Assembly: GCF_036311985.1 (NCBI RefSeq)
Contig: NZ_JAZDCJ010000021.1
DNA from: JAZDCJ01 sp036311985
GTDB lineage: Bacteria; Actinomycetota; Actinomycetes; Actinomycetales; Micrococcaceae
DNA length: 64,000 bases
Strand: one strand, 5' to 3'
Shown: positions 7,923 through 15,998 of the stretch, one piece after another
Layout of the letters: each line of letters begins with the position of its first letter
How positions within the stretch are numbered: the stretch's first letter is position 1
Program-made: the position numbers and the translations under genes
The notes under the pieces: model-generated
What the model saw: the letters and a program-made list of their open reading frames with translations, nothing else
Databases searched by the model: none
What the model was told of the DNA's origin: nothing

Positions 7923-9263
7923 ATGGCACGCAAGGCCTCCCTGTCCGGCTTCCCCGAATGGCTTCCCGCGGAGCGACTCGTGGAGCTGCACGTCCTGGAC
8001 ACGCTGCGGAGGACCTTCGAGCTGCACGGCTTCTCCAATCTGGAGACCCGGGCCGTCGAGACCGTGGGCCAGCTCCTGCGCAAGGGCGAGATCGACAAGG
8101 AGGTCTACGGGCTCAGCCGCCTCCAGGACGCCGCGGCCTCGGCGCAGGACCCGTCCGCCCTCGCCCTGCACTTCGACCTCACCGTCCCGTTCGCCCGCTA
8201 CGTCGTGGAGAACGCCGGCCACCTGGCCTTCCCGTTCCGCCGCTACCAGATCCAGAAGGTCTGGCGGGGCGAGCGCCCGCAGGACGGCCGCTTCCGCGAG
8301 TTCACCCAGGCAGACATCGACGTGGTCGGCGACGGCAGGCTGCCCTTCCGCTACGACGTCGAGCTGGCCCTCGTCATCGCCGAGGCCCTCGAGGCCCTGC
8401 CGATCGGGCCGTTCACGGTCCGCGTGAACAACCGCAAGCTCGCCGAGGGCTTCTACCTGGGCCTCGGCCTGGAGGACACCGCGGGCGTCCTGCGCAGCAT
8501 CGACAAGCTCGAGAAGATCGGGGCCGCGAAGGTCAAGGAGCTCCTCGCGAGCGAGCTCGGCGCCACGTCGGAGCAGGCGGACGCCGCGCTGGCGCTCGCC
8601 GCGATCCGCACCGAGGACGCCTCGTTCGTGGAACGGGTACGCGCCCTCGGCGTCGAGCACCCGCTCCTCGACGAGGGCCTCGCCGAGCTGGCCGAGGTCC
8701 TGCAAGCCGCGTCCCGCCGCGCCCCGGGGCGCGTCGTCGCCGACCTGAGCATCGCGCGCGGACTCGACTACTACACGGGCACCGTCTACGAGACGGTCCT
8801 GACGGGCCACGAGCAGCTCGGATCGATCTGCTCGGGCGGCCGCTACGAGTCCCTCGCGTCCAAGGGCAGCCGGACCTTCCCCGGGGTCGGCCTCTCGATC
8901 GGCGTCAGCCGGCTCGTCTCGCGGCTCCTCGCCGACGGATCCGTGGCGGCCTCCCGGGAAGTCCCGACGGCGGTCCTCGTCGCCCTCGCGAACGACGACT
9001 CCTGGTCCGACGCGCAGGACGTCGCCGCCGCGCTCCGCTCCCGCGGGATTCCCGTGGAGGTCGCGGCGAGCGCCGAGAAGTTCGGCAAGCAGATCAAGTA
9101 CGCGGACCGCCGCGGCATCCCCTACGTCTGGTTCACCGGGGCCGGGGGTTCGCACGAGGTCAAGGACATCCGCTCCGGCGACCAGGTCCCGGCCGACCCG
9201 GCCACCTGGATGCCGCCGGCCGCCGACCTGAACCCGCGCGTGGAGGCGGTCGACGCCGGCTAG
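7923..9263 (+). CDS. hisS: Histidyl-tRNA synthetase
   Basis: Class II synthetase that charges tRNA-His. The 446 residues include the motif 2 region (YQIQKVWRGERPQDGRFREF, then FTQADID), the HisA-type histidine-binding motif RGLDYYTGTVYE, motif 3 (GVGLSIGVSRLV) and a C-terminal anticodon-binding domain. ATG 7923 follows AAGGAG. The frame stays open upstream, but that extension is Arg/Pro-rich noise overlapping the divergent gene's leader. Its TAG shares the CTAG tetramer at 9260-9263 with the stop of the convergent permease gene, so there is no room for a terminator between them. Confidence 0.96.
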   Translation: MARKASLSGFPEWLPAERLVELHVLDTLRRTFELHGFSNLETRAVETVGQLLRKGEIDKEVYGLSRLQDAAASAQDPSALALHFDLTVPFARYVVENAGHLAFPFRRYQIQKVWRGERPQDGRFREFTQADIDVVGDGRLPFRYDVELALVIAEALEALPIGPFTVRVNNRKLAEGFYLGLGLEDTAGVLRSIDKLEKIGAAKVKELLASELGATSEQADAALALAAIRTEDASFVERVRALGVEHPLLDEGLAELAEVLQAASRRAPGRVVADLSIARGLDYYTGTVYETVLTGHEQLGSICSGGRYESLASKGSRTFPGVGLSIGVSRLVSRLLADGSVAASREVPTAVLVALANDDSWSDAQDVAAALRSRGIPVEVAASAEKFGKQIKYADRRGIPYVWFTGAGGSHEVKDIRSGDQVPADPATWMPPAADLNPRVEAVDAG

Positions 9264-10525
9264 CCGCGGCCGCTCCGCTCCTGCCCCGTACGCCGCCGGA
9301 CGGCCGCCTGCGCGACGGCCCGCCCGGCGGCGCCGACGGCGAAGACCGCGATCATCACGGCAGCGCTCGGACCGGGAACGCTCGCGGCGAGGACCAGGCA
9401 GGCCGCGAAGCCCGCGGCGTTGAGCCACCGCGGGCTGTACCACGGGCGTCCGGCCAGCGTGAACGCCGCCGCGTTCGCGACCGCGTAGTAGACGAGCACG
9501 CCGAAGCTCGAGAAGCCGACGAGGATCGTCAGCTCGCCGGTGAGCAGGACGGCGACGACGAGGACCGCGCAGGCGAGCTCGGCCGCCCACGGCGCCCCGT
9601 GCCGGTCGCCGACGCGAGCGAGGACGCGCGGAAGCTCGCCGTCGCGCGCCATGGCCAGGGTCGTCCGCGACATCCCCGCGAGCAGCGCCAGGAGCGATCC
9701 GAGGCACGCGAGGGCCGCCGCGGCCCCGACGACCCATCCCGCGAGCCCCACGTGCGCGCCGAGGGCGAGCACCGGCGTCGTACTGGCCGCCAGGGCCCCG
9801 AGGCCGAGCCCGTGGACGAGCGCCAGGCAGAGCGCGCCGTAGAGGAGGAGCGTCGCCGCGAGCGCCAAGAGGACCGCACGCGGGATGGTGCGACGGGGAT
9901 CCCGGACCTCCTCGCCGAGCGTGGCGATCCGCGCGTAGCCAGCGAACGCGAAGAAGAACAGCGCGGCGGCCTGCGCCGTCCCCGCCGCGGTTCCCGCCGG
10001 CCCCGCGGCCACGGGCTCCGCCGCGGGACGCGCGAACGCGGCGGCGCAAGCGAACGCGAGGACGCCCAGGACCGGAAGCAGGAGCAGGCGGGCCGCCCCG
10101 GCCGTGCGGTTGACGCCGAGCACGTTCACCCCGGCCAGGACGGCCACGGCCCCGACGGCCAGCGGCACGGCGAAGCCCGGGGCAGCGTACAGGCCGAACG
10201 TGTACGCCATCGCGGCGCAGGACGCGCTCTTGCCCGTGAGGAACCCCCAGCCGGCGAGGAAGCCGGGCCACGGGCCGAGCTGCCGACGCCCGTAGAGGTA
10301 GGCGCCTCCGGCCTCGGGGTGCCGGCTCGCGAGGGCCGCGACGGCCAGGGCGTTCGCCGAGGCGACGGCGGCCGCGAGGAGCAGCGCCGCCCAGAGGAGC
10401 GGTCCGGCGGCCGCCGCCGCGGGTCCGGGGACGACGAAGACGCCCGCGCCGACCATCGAGGCGACGCCGAGGACGACGGCGGACGGGAGCCCGAGCGGGC
10501 GCCGCTCGGCGGGGGATGGGGGCAC
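9260..10525 (-). CDS. APC-family amino-acid permease
   Basis: A 421-residue membrane transporter of the amino acid-polyamine-organocation superfamily. TM1 has the family signature GVASMVGAGVFVVPGPAA, with about twelve hydrophobic segments in total. The substrate cannot be read from sequence; position between hisS and aspS makes an amino acid plausible but is not evidence. GTG 10525 is chosen because GGAG lies about 8 nt upstream and the predicted protein starts right before TM1. The open frame continues upstream into DNA antisense to aspS, which I reject. It converges on hisS with a 4-nt stop overlap and is divergent from aspS. Confidence 0.88.
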   Translation of the reverse strand: MPPSPAERRPLGLPSAVVLGVASMVGAGVFVVPGPAAAAAGPLLWAALLLAAAVASANALAVAALASRHPEAGGAYLYGRRQLGPWPGFLAGWGFLTGKSASCAAMAYTFGLYAAPGFAVPLAVGAVAVLAGVNVLGVNRTAGAARLLLLPVLGVLAFACAAAFARPAAEPVAAGPAGTAAGTAQAAALFFFAFAGYARIATLGEEVRDPRRTIPRAVLLALAATLLLYGALCLALVHGLGLGALAASTTPVLALGAHVGLAGWVVGAAAALACLGSLLALLAGMSRTTLAMARDGELPRVLARVGDRHGAPWAAELACAVLVVAVLLTGELTILVGFSSFGVLVYYAVANAAAFTLAGRPWYSPRWLNAAGFAACLVLAASVPGPSAAVMIAVFAVGAAGRAVAQAAVRRRTGQERSGRG

Positions 10526-10658
10526 GTCTCGACTCCAGCCTGGTTCGGGTGCCTCACCGGCACGTGGGGGCGCTGCGGGGAGCCGCCGCGGAGCGGCCGA
10601 CGGGCCGTCCCCCGCCGGGCGGAGGGGCGGCGCGTCCGCACGCGGCACGGCAGACCGG

Positions 10659-10664
10659 TAAACT
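10659..10664 (+). promoter_or_regulatory. Candidate -10 box for aspS
   Basis: TAAACT within GGTAAACTCG lies 76 nt before the aspS GTG. It fits TANNNT; no -35 is obvious. The 214-bp gap between the divergent permease and aspS otherwise shows only GC-rich sequence. Confidence 0.35.
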
Positions 10665-10739
10665 CGTTCGGGATTGATCAAACCATGCGGAAGTGAACGC
10701 CACGGCGCCGTCCGCATTCCCCTTTCGGAAAGGACCACA

Positions 10740-12542
10740 GTGCTGCGCACCCACGACCTGGGAACCCTCAGGGCCGAGCACATTGGACAGACCGTCACCC
10801 TGGCAGGGTGGGTGGCCCGCCGCCGCGACCACGGCGGAGTCGCCTTCCTCGACCTGCGTGACGCCTCGGGCGTGGCACAGATCGTCGTCCGCGACGAGGC
10901 CGACTTCCACGCGCTGCGCAACGAGTTCGTCCTCCAGGTCACCGGCACGGTGGAGCGCCGCCCCGAGGGCAACGAGAACCCCGCGCTCGGCACCGGAGAG
11001 GTCGAGGTCATCGCCGAGACGGTCACCGTGCTGAACACGGCGGCCCCGCTGCCGTTCCAGGTCGACGAGCACGTCGAGGTCGGCGAGGAGGCGCGCCTGC
11101 GCCACCGCTACCTCGACCTGCGCCGGCCCCAGCCGAACGCCAACATCCGCCTGCGCTCGGAGGCCAACCGGGTGGCGCGCGAGCTGCTGCACACCGAGGG
11201 CTACGTCGAGATCGAGACGCCGACCCTGACGCGGTCCACGCCCGAGGGCGCCCGCGACTTCCTGGTCCCGGCCCGCCTGGCGCCCGGATCCTGGTACGCG
11301 CTGCCGCAGTCCCCGCAGCTGTTCAAGCAGCTCCTCCAGGTCGGCGGCTTCGAGAAGTACTACCAGATCGCCCGCTGCTACCGCGACGAGGACTTCCGCG
11401 CGGACCGCCAGCCGGAGTTCACGCAGCTGGACATCGAGGCCAGCTTCGTGGAGCAGGACGACGTCATCGAGCTGGGCGAGAAGATCGTCGCCGCGCTGTG
11501 GCGCCTGATCGACGTCGAGATCCCCACCCCGATCCGCCGCATGACCTACGCCGAGGCCATGGAGAAGTACGGCTCGGACAAGCCGGACCTGCGCTTCGGC
11601 CTCGAGCTGACGGAGCTGACCGGGTTCTTCAAGGACACCACGTTCCGCGTCTTCCAGGCCCCGTACGTCGGCGCCGTCGTCATGCCCGGAGGGGCCTCGC
11701 AGCCGCGTCGTACGCTCGACGCCTGGCAGGAGTGGGCCAAGCAGCGCGGCGCCAAGGGCCTCGCCTACGTCCTGGTCCAGGAGTCCGGAGAGCTCACGGG
11801 CCCCGTGGCCAAGAACCTCACCGACTTCGAGCGCGAGAATCTGGCCTCGACCGTGGGCGCGGCCCCGGGCGACTGCATCTTCTTCGCCGCGGGCGAGGCG
11901 CGCGAGGCGCGGGCCCTGCTCGGCGCGGCCCGGGTCGAGATCGGGCACCGCACCGGACTCGTCCAGGACGGCGACTGGGCGTTCGTGTGGGTCGTCGACG
12001 CTCCGATGTTCGAGCCCGCCGCGGCCGCCGTGGCCTCCGGCGACGTGGCCGTCGGCTCCGGCCAGTGGACCGCCGTGCACCACGCCTTCACCTCGCCGCG
12101 CCCGGAGTTCCTGGACACGTTCGACCAGGACCCGGAGAGCGCGCTGTCCTACGCCTACGACATCGTCTGCAACGGCAACGAGATCGGCGGCGGCTCGATC
12201 CGCATCCACCAGCGCGATGTCCAGGAGCGCGTGTTCAAGCTCATGGGCCTGGACCAGGAAGCCGCTCAGACGAAGTTCGGCTTCCTGCTCGAGGGCTTCA
12301 AGTACGGCGCCCCGCCGCACGGCGGCATCGCGTTCGGCTGGGACCGCGTCGTTCAGCTGCTCACCGGATCGGACTCGATCCGCGACGTCATCGCCTTCCC
12401 GAAGACCGGCGGCGGCTTCGACCCGCTGACGGCCGCGCCCGCCCCGATCACCGCGCAGCAGCGCAAGGAGGCCGGCGTGGACGCCAAGCCGGAGCCGAAG
12501 AAGGCCGACACGGCGAAGGAGGCGGCCCCGGCCGCCCCGTAG
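10740..12542 (+). CDS. aspS: Aspartyl-tRNA synthetase (likely non-discriminating)
   Basis: Class IIb synthetase for aspartate, 600 residues, the normal bacterial length. The OB-fold anticodon domain is at the N-terminus (GWVARRRDHGG). Motif 2 reads CYRDEDFRADRQPEFTQLDI, and the C-terminal active-site motifs are NGNEIGGGSIRIHQ and HGGIAFGWDRVVQ. Residue 31 is His (RRRDHGG) where discriminating enzymes such as that of E. coli have Leu; His here is known from non-discriminating AspRS that also make Asp-tRNA-Asn for the GatCAB amidotransferase. GTG 10740 follows GGAAAGGA at the proper distance. The C-terminus ends in a charged Ala/Lys-rich tail. A strong terminator follows. Confidence 0.96.
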   Translation: MLRTHDLGTLRAEHIGQTVTLAGWVARRRDHGGVAFLDLRDASGVAQIVVRDEADFHALRNEFVLQVTGTVERRPEGNENPALGTGEVEVIAETVTVLNTAAPLPFQVDEHVEVGEEARLRHRYLDLRRPQPNANIRLRSEANRVARELLHTEGYVEIETPTLTRSTPEGARDFLVPARLAPGSWYALPQSPQLFKQLLQVGGFEKYYQIARCYRDEDFRADRQPEFTQLDIEASFVEQDDVIELGEKIVAALWRLIDVEIPTPIRRMTYAEAMEKYGSDKPDLRFGLELTELTGFFKDTTFRVFQAPYVGAVVMPGGASQPRRTLDAWQEWAKQRGAKGLAYVLVQESGELTGPVAKNLTDFERENLASTVGAAPGDCIFFAAGEAREARALLGAARVEIGHRTGLVQDGDWAFVWVVDAPMFEPAAAAVASGDVAVGSGQWTAVHHAFTSPRPEFLDTFDQDPESALSYAYDIVCNGNEIGGGSIRIHQRDVQERVFKLMGLDQEAAQTKFGFLLEGFKYGAPPHGGIAFGWDRVVQLLTGSDSIRDVIAFPKTGGGFDPLTAAPAPITAQQRKEAGVDAKPEPKKADTAKEAAPAAP

Positions 12543-12554
12543 CCCGCACACCGC

Positions 12555-12597
12555 ACGACGGCGGGGCCCGCACCTGGGGTGTGGGCCCCGCCGTCGT
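12555..12597 (+). terminator. Terminator after aspS
   Basis: ACGACGGCGGGGCCC (12555-12569) is the exact reverse complement of 12583-12597, a 15-bp stem that extends to about 19 bp through GCAC/GTGT around a small CTGGG loop. No T tract follows. Confidence 0.65.
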
Positions 12598-12617
12598 CCG
12601 CCCTCCCGTCCCGTGCG

Positions 12618-12722
12618 CCGCCCACTTCACGTCGTCTCGGCGAAACAGCCCGCCGCCCACTTCACGTCGTCTCGGCGAAACAGCCCGCCGCCCACTTCAC
12701 GTCTTCTCGGCGAAACAGTCGG
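12618..12722. repeat. 35-bp tandem repeat, three copies
   Basis: Units at 12618-12652, 12653-12687 and 12688-12722. The first two are identical and the third differs at a few positions (GTCTTC for GTCGTC, GTCGG for GCCCG). Core: CACTTCACGTCGTCTCGGCG followed by AAACAG. Thirty-five is not a multiple of three, so the array cannot encode a repeat peptide. It fills the gap between the aspS terminator and dtd. The 12543-12909 region holds no gene I can support. Confidence 0.85.
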
Positions 12723-12763
12723 CCGGCCACGACTTCACGAGGTAGACCCCATGAAGTGGCCGG
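12723..12763. repeat. Imperfect inverted repeat next to the tandem array
   Basis: CCGGCCAC (12723-12730) pairs with GTGGCCGG (12756-12763). CTTCA just inside pairs with TGAAG in an alternative register with a 3-nt bulge. The left arm directly abuts the third 35-bp unit and reads like a diverged fourth unit. Confidence 0.5.
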
Positions 12764-12777
12764 GGAGTGGCGCCCTC

Positions 12778-12799
12778 GCCCAGTTGACGTGAACTGGGC
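12778..12799. repeat. Short perfect inverted repeat
   Basis: GCCCAGTT (12778-12785) and AACTGGGC (12792-12799) flank GACGTG. The right half, GACGTGAACTGGGC, matches 13 of 14 bases of the reverse strand of the 35-bp units (GACGTGAAGTGGGC), so it is probably a relic copy in opposite orientation. Confidence 0.5.
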
Positions 12800-12814
12800 A
12801 CGACGTGGCCAGAC

Positions 12815-12882
12815 GGATGGTTTCGCGCGATGAGTGTGGGACCGGCCGGGCGGATGGGTTCGTGCGTTGGGTGGGGGACCGG
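12815..12882. repeat. Imperfect direct repeat, 31-bp units
   Basis: 12815-12845 and 12852-12882 agree at 26 of 31 positions (both start GGATGG and end GGGACCGG). They include GTTTCGC- or GTTCG-type cores similar to the reverse strand of the 35-bp units. They complete the repeat-rich gap upstream of the dtd stop. Confidence 0.55.
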
Positions 12883-12909
12883 TCTGGCCGGTCGGGTGGG
12901 GCCGGACCG

Positions 12910-13347
12910 CTAGCCGGGCAGCTCGTCCGTGTCCACGATCAGGGTGAACGGACCGCTGTTGGTCGAGGAGACCTCCATCATGGCGCCGAAGACCCCGGTC
13001 TCCACGTGGGCTCCCAGGCGCCGCAGGGCGGCCACGAACTCCTCGTAGAGCGGTTCCGAGAGCTCGCGTCCCGCGGCCCGGGTCCACGAGGGGCGTCGCC
13101 CCTTGCGGACGTCGCCGTAAAGCGTGAACTGGCTGACGACGAGGAGCGGGGATCCGGTCTGCGCGCACGACGCCTCGTCCTCCAGCATCCGCAGGTTCCA
13201 CAACTTGGCCGCCAGCAGTTCGGCCTCCCGCCGGGTATCCGTCGTGGCGACGCCCAGCAGCACGAGCAGTCCGGCGCCGATCGAGCCGACCGACGCGCCG
13301 TCGACCACCACCGAGGCCGAACTGACGCGCTGTGCGATGGCCTTCAT
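12910..13347 (-). CDS. dtd: D-aminoacyl-tRNA deacylase
   Basis: Dtd removes D-amino acids (and mischarged Gly) from tRNA, a translation proofreading step. The 145 residues match the family length. The conserved SQFTLYGDVRKGRRPSW motif and the NSGPFT motif (the Gly-cisPro motif that excludes L-amino acids) are both present. ATG 13347 has AGGAGG 6 nt upstream. A TAGAGT box about 75 nt upstream on the minus strand is a plausible promoter. It is divergent from rarA; downstream is the repeat cluster and then the aspS terminator. Confidence 0.95.
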   Translation of the reverse strand: MKAIAQRVSSASVVVDGASVGSIGAGLLVLLGVATTDTRREAELLAAKLWNLRMLEDEASCAQTGSPLLVVSQFTLYGDVRKGRRPSWTRAAGRELSEPLYEEFVAALRRLGAHVETGVFGAMMEVSSTNSGPFTLIVDTDELPG

Positions 13348-13423
13348 GGGAGCCTCCTGGATCGGGCCGCGACCAGGCGGCGTGTGCTGGGTCCGGCGGC
13401 CGGGGAGGTGCGCGCCGTGGGGA

Positions 13424-13429
13424 ACTCTA
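13424..13429 (-). promoter_or_regulatory. Candidate -10 box for dtd
   Basis: On the minus strand the hexamer reads TAGAGT (GGTAGAGTTCC), 76 nt before the dtd ATG. It fits TANNNT; no clear -35. Confidence 0.4.
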
Positions 13430-13528
13430 CCGTCCGGACCCCGGGCCGGCGCGGTACGGCGCCGACGATGGTCCACCGGGGGACCGTGCTGGCGGGGCCC
13501 CGGGATCGGCCGGCGGTCCAACGGCCGA

Positions 13529-13534
13529 TAGGCT
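13529..13534 (+). promoter_or_regulatory. -10 box of a leaderless rarA transcript
   Basis: TAGGCT ends exactly 6 nt before the rarA GTG, and no Shine-Dalgarno sequence lies between. That spacing places the transcription start at the start codon. The same arrangement recurs at metK, comEA and the leuS leader. Confidence 0.6.
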
Positions 13535-13540
13535 GGTGCG

Positions 13541-14956
13541 GTGGATGACTTGCTGAGCGGACTCGACGCGCCCGAGCCGGAGGAGGACGAGGGCCGCGCC
13601 CGGCCTCGGCCCCCGCTCGCGGTGCGCATGCGGCCCCGGACCCTCGAGGAGCTCGTGGGCCAGCAGCACCTGCTCCAGCCGGGATCGCCCCTGCGCCAGC
13701 TCGCCGGAAACGCGCAGACGGGCCCCGCCGGCCCGTCCAGCATCATCCTGTGGGGTCCCCCCGGAACGGGCAAGACGACGCTGGCCCACGTGATCGCCCG
13801 GGGCCCTGGCCGCACGTTCGTGGAGCTGTCCGCGATCACGGCCGGCGTCAAGGACGTCCGCCGGGTCATGGACCAGGCCCTGTCCGACCGCGATCTGCGC
13901 GGCATCACCACGGTGCTCTTCCTCGACGAGATCCACCGCTTCAACAAGGCCCAGCAGGATGCGCTGCTGCCCGGCGTGGAGAACCGCTGGGTCGTGCTCG
14001 TCGCCGCCACGACCGAGAACCCGTCCTTCTCCGTCGTCGCGCCGCTCCTGTCCCGTTCGCTGCTTCTGACCCTGCAGCCCCTCGAGGAAGGGGACATCCA
14101 GGCCCTGCTCGAGCGCGCCGTCGAGGACGAACGCGGGCTCGCCGGGACCGTCGACGTGGAGCCGGAGGCCCTCGAGCACCTCATCCGCATGGCCGGGGGA
14201 GACGCCCGCCGCTCCCTCACGGCGCTCGAGGCCGCCGCCGGCGTGGCATGGGGGGAGTCCGACGGCGGTGCCGACGCCCGCGTCCGGCTCACCACCGCGC
14301 ATGCCGAGCGGGCCATGGACGTCGCCGTCCAGCGCTACGACCGCGCCGGCGACCAGCACTACGACGTCGTCAGCGCGTTCATCAAGTCCATCCGCGGCTC
14401 CGACGTCGACGCCGCGCTGCACTACCTGGCCAAGATGATCGAGGCGGGGGAGGACCCCCGGTTCATCGCCCGGCGGCTCGTGATCAGCGCGTCGGAGGAC
14501 ATCGGCCTGGCGGATCCGACGGCGCTCCAGACGGCCGTCGCCGCCGCGCAGGCCGTCCAGCTCATCGGCATGCCGGAGGGCCGGATCATCCTGGGGCACG
14601 CGACCGTGCACCTGGCCACGGCCCCCAAGTCGAACGCCGCCTACAACGGCCTGAACTCCGCCATCGCCGACGTCCGCGCCGGCAAGGGGCGCGGCATCCC
14701 CTCCCACCTGCGCGACGCGCACTATCCCGGGGCCCGGCAACTGGGCCACGGCAAGGGCTACGTGTACTCGCACGACGCCCCCCACGGCGTGGCCGAGCAG
14801 CAGTACCCCCCGGACGACCTCGTCGGCCGGGACTACTACGTGCCGACGGGCAACGGCTCCGAACGCGCGGTCGCCGAGCGACTGGAGCGGCTGCGGGGCA
14901 TCATCCGGGGCCCGCAACCGCAGCGGGCGAAGGACGGGGAACGCCGCGCCCCCTGA
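13541..14956 (+). CDS. rarA: Replication-associated recombination protein A (MgsA/WHIP-type AAA ATPase)
   Basis: A clamp-loader-like AAA+ ATPase acting at stalled replication forks. The 471 residues have Walker A GPPGTGKTT (72-80), Walker B LFLDEIHRF with D129 and E130, sensor 1 AATTENPSF, and the C-terminal RarA tetramerisation part (SAFIKSIRGSD, SEDIGLADP, HLRDAHYPGARQLGHGKGY). The GTG at 13541 is the only start that gives the family N-terminus (MDDLLSGLD); it lacks a ribosome binding site and sits 6 nt after a TAGGCT box, so translation is probably leaderless. It is divergent from dtd. Confidence 0.95.
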   Translation: MDDLLSGLDAPEPEEDEGRARPRPPLAVRMRPRTLEELVGQQHLLQPGSPLRQLAGNAQTGPAGPSSIILWGPPGTGKTTLAHVIARGPGRTFVELSAITAGVKDVRRVMDQALSDRDLRGITTVLFLDEIHRFNKAQQDALLPGVENRWVVLVAATTENPSFSVVAPLLSRSLLLTLQPLEEGDIQALLERAVEDERGLAGTVDVEPEALEHLIRMAGGDARRSLTALEAAAGVAWGESDGGADARVRLTTAHAERAMDVAVQRYDRAGDQHYDVVSAFIKSIRGSDVDAALHYLAKMIEAGEDPRFIARRLVISASEDIGLADPTALQTAVAAAQAVQLIGMPEGRIILGHATVHLATAPKSNAAYNGLNSAIADVRAGKGRGIPSHLRDAHYPGARQLGHGKGYVYSHDAPHGVAEQQYPPDDLVGRDYYVPTGNGSERAVAERLERLRGIIRGPQPQRAKDGERRAP

Positions 14957-15071
14957 CGGACCGGGCCGGCAGCCGGGGCTTCGTGCCGGGCTCCCGCCTC
15001 CTGGGCGGCGCGCCGCCCCGGGTCAGACCACCCGCTGCCGGCGCGACATGCGGTGGAGCGCGGTACGGTGC

Positions 15072-15077
15072 TAGGAT
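15072..15077 (+). promoter_or_regulatory. Candidate -10 box for rpsD
   Basis: TAGGAT fits TANNNT and implies an rpsD leader of about 150 nt. The rarA-rpsD gap (14957-15236) otherwise holds a GGGCGGCG/CGCCGCCC palindrome at 15003-15018 and no gene. S4 is a known autoregulator in other bacteria, so a structured leader would fit, but I see no specific binding structure. Confidence 0.45.
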
Positions 15078-15236
15078 TGATCCTTGGCCGGCAAGCCGCC
15101 CCTCCTTTCACGCCCGGATCCTTCCGCGGCCGCGGAGCGGAGCGCGCTGCAGCACGACGGGAAGCGGCTTCCCGACACTCTCCATCCCGGAGGCCGGGCC
15201 ACAACGACAGCCGCCGATACACACGAAGGACACTAC

Positions 15237-15863
15237 GTGAGCACCAATACCCGTGCCCGCCGCAAGGTTCGCATCTCGCGCGCCCTCGGCATCGCACTGA
15301 CCCCCAAGGCCGAGAAGTACATGGAGCGCCGCCCGTACGGCCCCGGACAGCACGGCCGCGCCCGCAAGAAGCAGGACAGCGACTACGCGGTGCGCCTGCG
15401 CGAGAAGCAGCGTCTGCGCGCCCAGTACGGCATCCGCGAGGCCCAGATGACCCGCGTCTTCGAAGAGGCCCGCCGCACCGCCGGCCTGACCGGTGAGAAC
15501 CTCATCGAGCTGCTCGAGATGCGCCTCGACGCGCTCGTGCTGCGCGCCGGCTTCGCCCGCACCATCTCGCAGGCCCGCCAGCTCGTCGTGCACCGCCACA
15601 TCTGCGTCGACGGCAAGCGCGTCGACCGCCCGTCGTTCCGCGTCGCCGAGGGCCAGCTCATCCACGTGCACGAGCGCTCCGAGACCATGGTCCCCTTCCA
15701 GGTCGCAGCCGCCGGCGCCCACCGTGACGTCCTCCCGGCCGTCCCGGGCTACCTGGACGTCAAGCTGGAGGCCCTGCAGGCCCGCCTCGTGCGCCGCCCG
15801 AAGCGCTCCGAGGTCCCCGTGACCTGCGAAGAGAACCTCGTCGTCGAGTACTACGCCCGCTGA
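15237..15863 (+). CDS. rpsD: 30S ribosomal protein S4
   Basis: Primary 16S rRNA-binding protein that nucleates 30S assembly. 208 residues, the normal length. The N-terminus is the zinc-free form common in actinobacteria (RARRKVRISRALGIALTPKA has no CxxC). The S4 RNA-binding domain is at about 95-160 (RLDALVLRAGFARTISQARQ, VHRHICVDGKRVDRPSF). GTG 15237 follows GAAGGA; a longer open frame back to 15084 has no coding character. A strong terminator follows at once, so rpsD is probably a single-gene unit away from the main ribosomal operons. Confidence 0.97.
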   Translation: MSTNTRARRKVRISRALGIALTPKAEKYMERRPYGPGQHGRARKKQDSDYAVRLREKQRLRAQYGIREAQMTRVFEEARRTAGLTGENLIELLEMRLDALVLRAGFARTISQARQLVVHRHICVDGKRVDRPSFRVAEGQLIHVHERSETMVPFQVAAAGAHRDVLPAVPGYLDVKLEALQARLVRRPKRSEVPVTCEENLVVEYYAR

Positions 15864-15899
15864 TCCCACCGGATCAGAGGCGCGGCCACCCGCCGACCA

Positions 15900-15937
15900 C
15901 CACAGAGCCCGCGGCCTTCGTGCCGCGGGCTCTGTGG
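15900..15937 (+). terminator. Terminator after rpsD
   Basis: CCACAGAGCCCGCGGC (15900-15915) and its exact reverse complement (15922-15937) form a 16-bp stem with a CTTCGT loop. It lies 36 nt after the rpsD stop. Confidence 0.8.
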
Positions 15938-15954
15938 CATCCGGGAACCTTAGG

Positions 15955-15970
15955 TAGTGTTGGGTAGCGT
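15955..15970 (+). promoter_or_regulatory. Candidate promoter for the DUF948-alaS unit
   Basis: Two overlapping TANNNT boxes, TAGTGT (15955-15960) and TAGCGT (15965-15970), lie just past the rpsD terminator and 28-38 nt before the DUF948 ATG. Which one is used cannot be told from sequence. Confidence 0.4.
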
Positions 15971-15998
15971 TGCAGCCACCGAAACGAGGAGCATAGTC

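Noticed and set aside
12618..12722. CRISPR array
   Set aside because: The 35-bp units are directly adjacent with no unique spacers, and no cas gene is nearby.
15003..15018. GGGCGGCGCGCCGCCC palindrome as rarA terminator
   Set aside because: A 16-bp palindrome without loop or T tract can arise by chance in GC-rich DNA; not strong enough to call.
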